From: Anthocerotibacter panamensis C109
Lineage (GTDB): Bacteria > Cyanobacteriota > Cyanobacteriia > Gloeobacterales > Anthocerotibacteraceae
Direction of reading: 5' to 3'
Assembly: GCF_018389385.1 (NCBI RefSeq)
Contig: NZ_CP062698.1
Coordinates: 3,227,501-3,291,500 of the forward strand
DNA: 64,000 nucleotides
The position numbers and the translations under genes were made by a program. Each line of letters starts with the position of its first letter. The first letter of the stretch is position 1. The notes below the pieces were generated by a model, which worked only from the letters and a program-made list of their open reading frames with translations, did not search any database and was not told the origin of the DNA. This document shows, in pieces, positions 62,718-64,000 of the stretch.

Positions 62718-64000
62718 TGCAACCCAAAGATATCGCGGGGGTTTATACCCTGTCGCCCGTACAGCAAGGCATGTTCTTTGAGACGCTTTTCACCGAGGGA
62801 CTCCATCTCGAACAGTCGCTCTGGCGGATTAGCGGGGACTTGGACCCCAAGGCTTTTGCCGGGGCATGGCAGCGTGTCCTGGACCGACATCCGGCCCTGC
62901 GGACAGTCTTTGTCTGGAAGGGACAACAGCAACCCCTCCAGGTCGTCCTCCACCACGTGAAGCTACCCCTAGAGCAGCAGGACTGGCGGAGCTTGGGTGC
63001 CAGCGAGCAGCAGGAGCGCCTCAGAGCCTATCTCGCCGTGGACCGTCAGCAGGGGTTTATCCTGTCCCACGCCCCGCTCCTGCGTCTAGCCCTCTTGCGT
63101 CTAGCCGAGGATGCCTACCAGATCGTCTGGACCTATCACCATCTCCTACTCGATGGCTGGTCTGTCGCCCTCGTAGTGCGTGAGGTCATGGCCTATTACC
63201 TGGACCCCCAGCAGCCAAATGTCCCGTCCGGAGCATCCCACCAGACCTATAGAACCTGGTTGCAGCAACAAGACCTATCTCAAGCAGAAAACTTTTGGCG
63301 GCAAGAACTGCGGGGCTTCACCCGACCCACCCCCCTCGGAAAACGTGCTCCCGTCCGCCTCGGGACCGAGGGGTACGGCGAAGCCGAGCTTCGCTTTCAA
63401 GCTCCGCTTACCGCCCGCCTCCAAGCGCTGGCCCGCCGCGAGCACCTGACCCTAAACACGCTACTGCAAGGGGTCTGGGCCTTACTTCTAAGCCGCTACA
63501 GTGGGATGACGGACGTGGTCTTTGGGACGACCGTCGCAGGCCGCCCGCCGCAGTTGCCGGGAGTCGAGACGATGGTGGGTCTATGGATCAACACGCTCCC
63601 CGTTCGCCTTTCGGTCGTGCCCGAGGCAGCCTGCTGGGCATGGCTACGAGCCCTACAGGAGCACAACCTAGCGCGCGAACCCTATACCTACTGCTCGAGC
63701 GGACAGGTCCATCAATGGAGCGATAGCCCTATGGCGCTCTATGACAGCCTGCTGGTCTTCGAGAACTATCCTGTAGATCTGGCGCATCTGGCGCGCCTCC
63801 CGGTGAAGATCCAGAGCACCGCCCACCGGGGAGCCCAGACAAAATTCCCGCTGACGCTGTTGGCGCATATAGACCAGCAACTCCATATCCAGGCAATCTA
63901 TCAGGCAGCCTGCTTTGACGCCCCAGATATCGCCCAGGTCCTAAACCATCTTCAGGGGCTCCTGACCCACCTCACTACTGATTCCAGCTTGGACCTTGCC
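62717..64000 (+). CDS. NRPS, N-terminal C domain (continues past the window)
   Basis: 428 codons to the edge of the window, open at the 3' end. It starts with a condensation domain (VYTLSPVQQGMFFETL, YHHLLLDGWS at His141-His142, TTVAGRPPQLPGVE). Following an epimerase-ending protein, this C domain should be of the DCL class, joining a D-residue donor to the next L-residue. GGAGG at 62708-62712 fits ATG 62717; ATG 62714 overlaps the previous stop and is also possible. The A domain, later modules and any thioesterase lie beyond the window. Confidence 0.92.
   Translation, partial: MQPKDIAGVYTLSPVQQGMFFETLFTEGLHLEQSLWRISGDLDPKAFAGAWQRVLDRHPALRTVFVWKGQQQPLQVVLHHVKLPLEQQDWRSLGASEQQERLRAYLAVDRQQGFILSHAPLLRLALLRLAEDAYQIVWTYHHLLLDGWSVALVVREVMAYYLDPQQPNVPSGASHQTYRTWLQQQDLSQAENFWRQELRGFTRPTPLGKRAPVRLGTEGYGEAELRFQAPLTARLQALARREHLTLNTLLQGVWALLLSRYSGMTDVVFGTTVAGRPPQLPGVETMVGLWINTLPVRLSVVPEAACWAWLRALQEHNLAREPYTYCSSGQVHQWSDSPMALYDSLLVFENYPVDLAHLARLPVKIQSTAHRGAQTKFPLTLLAHIDQQLHIQAIYQAACFDAPDIAQVLNHLQGLLTHLTTDSSLDLA

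Noticed and set aside
1-64000. tRNA genes, rRNA genes and CRISPR arrays
   Set aside because: I looked for T-arm-like motifs, conserved rRNA blocks and regular short repeats on both strands and found none. A tRNAscan-SE or CRISPR finder run would be decisive.

Overview
The window looks like chromosomal DNA of a cyanobacterium. The evidence is a class-C flavodiiron protein carrying the C-terminal flavin reductase domain, a CtpA-type processing protease, a cyanobacterial-type GT4 glycosyltransferase, cyanobacterial-style EF-G and many TPR proteins. Mixed base composition and dispersed housekeeping genes suggest an early-branching, Gloeobacter-like lineage, but that placement is a guess. I saw no rRNA, tRNA or CRISPR array.

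Layout. 1-1.05 kb: a doubtful small ORF and the frameshifted remnant of an IPT/TIG-domain surface protein. 1.05-7.1 kb: fusA, then leftward fabG, a FemAB-like acyltransferase gene and a flavodiiron protein. 7.4-8.6 kb: two tandem type IV pilin genes, each followed by a hairpin. 8.7-24.3 kb: a glycan-type accessory island, AT-rich in its left half. It holds a GT2-TPR-methyltransferase fusion, a methyltransferase, a CgeB-like protein, a shrunken paralogue of the fusion, a WbsX-type protein and two TPR-glycosyltransferases (OGT/SPINDLY-like and GT9-like). It also holds an ACP gene with a truncated ketosynthase III gene and at least four insertion-sequence remnants, two of them nested. Adjacency to the pilin genes suggests surface or pilin glycosylation, which is inference.

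24.4-41.4 kb: mostly ordinary genes: a JAMM peptidase, moaC, a possible structured RNA, glgB, a CRP-family regulator, a DODA-type dioxygenase, a GT2 enzyme, fmt, a GT4 enzyme, tmk, uvrB, a dicarboxylate symporter, a TPR protein, a dockerin protein, deoC, a small conserved-looking protein and ctpA.

42.2 kb to the right edge: a large rightward lipopeptide assembly line that continues past the window. FAAL-ACP-KS-AT-DH-cMT-KR-ACP is followed by TubC-C-A-PCP-C-A-PCP-C, then by (degenerate C)-A-PCP-E, then by a C-starting protein. Stop/start overlaps at two junctions and a 39-bp gap at the third indicate one operon. Specificity residues read by eye suggest Ser, Ser-like and Asn-like (made D by the E domain). 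A fatty acid activated as acyl-AMP would be extended once by the methylating PKS module and then condensed with Ser-Ser-D-Asn and further residues. The two Ser-type A-PCP units are near-identical at DNA level, so the line was built or homogenised recently. The product is not one I can name.
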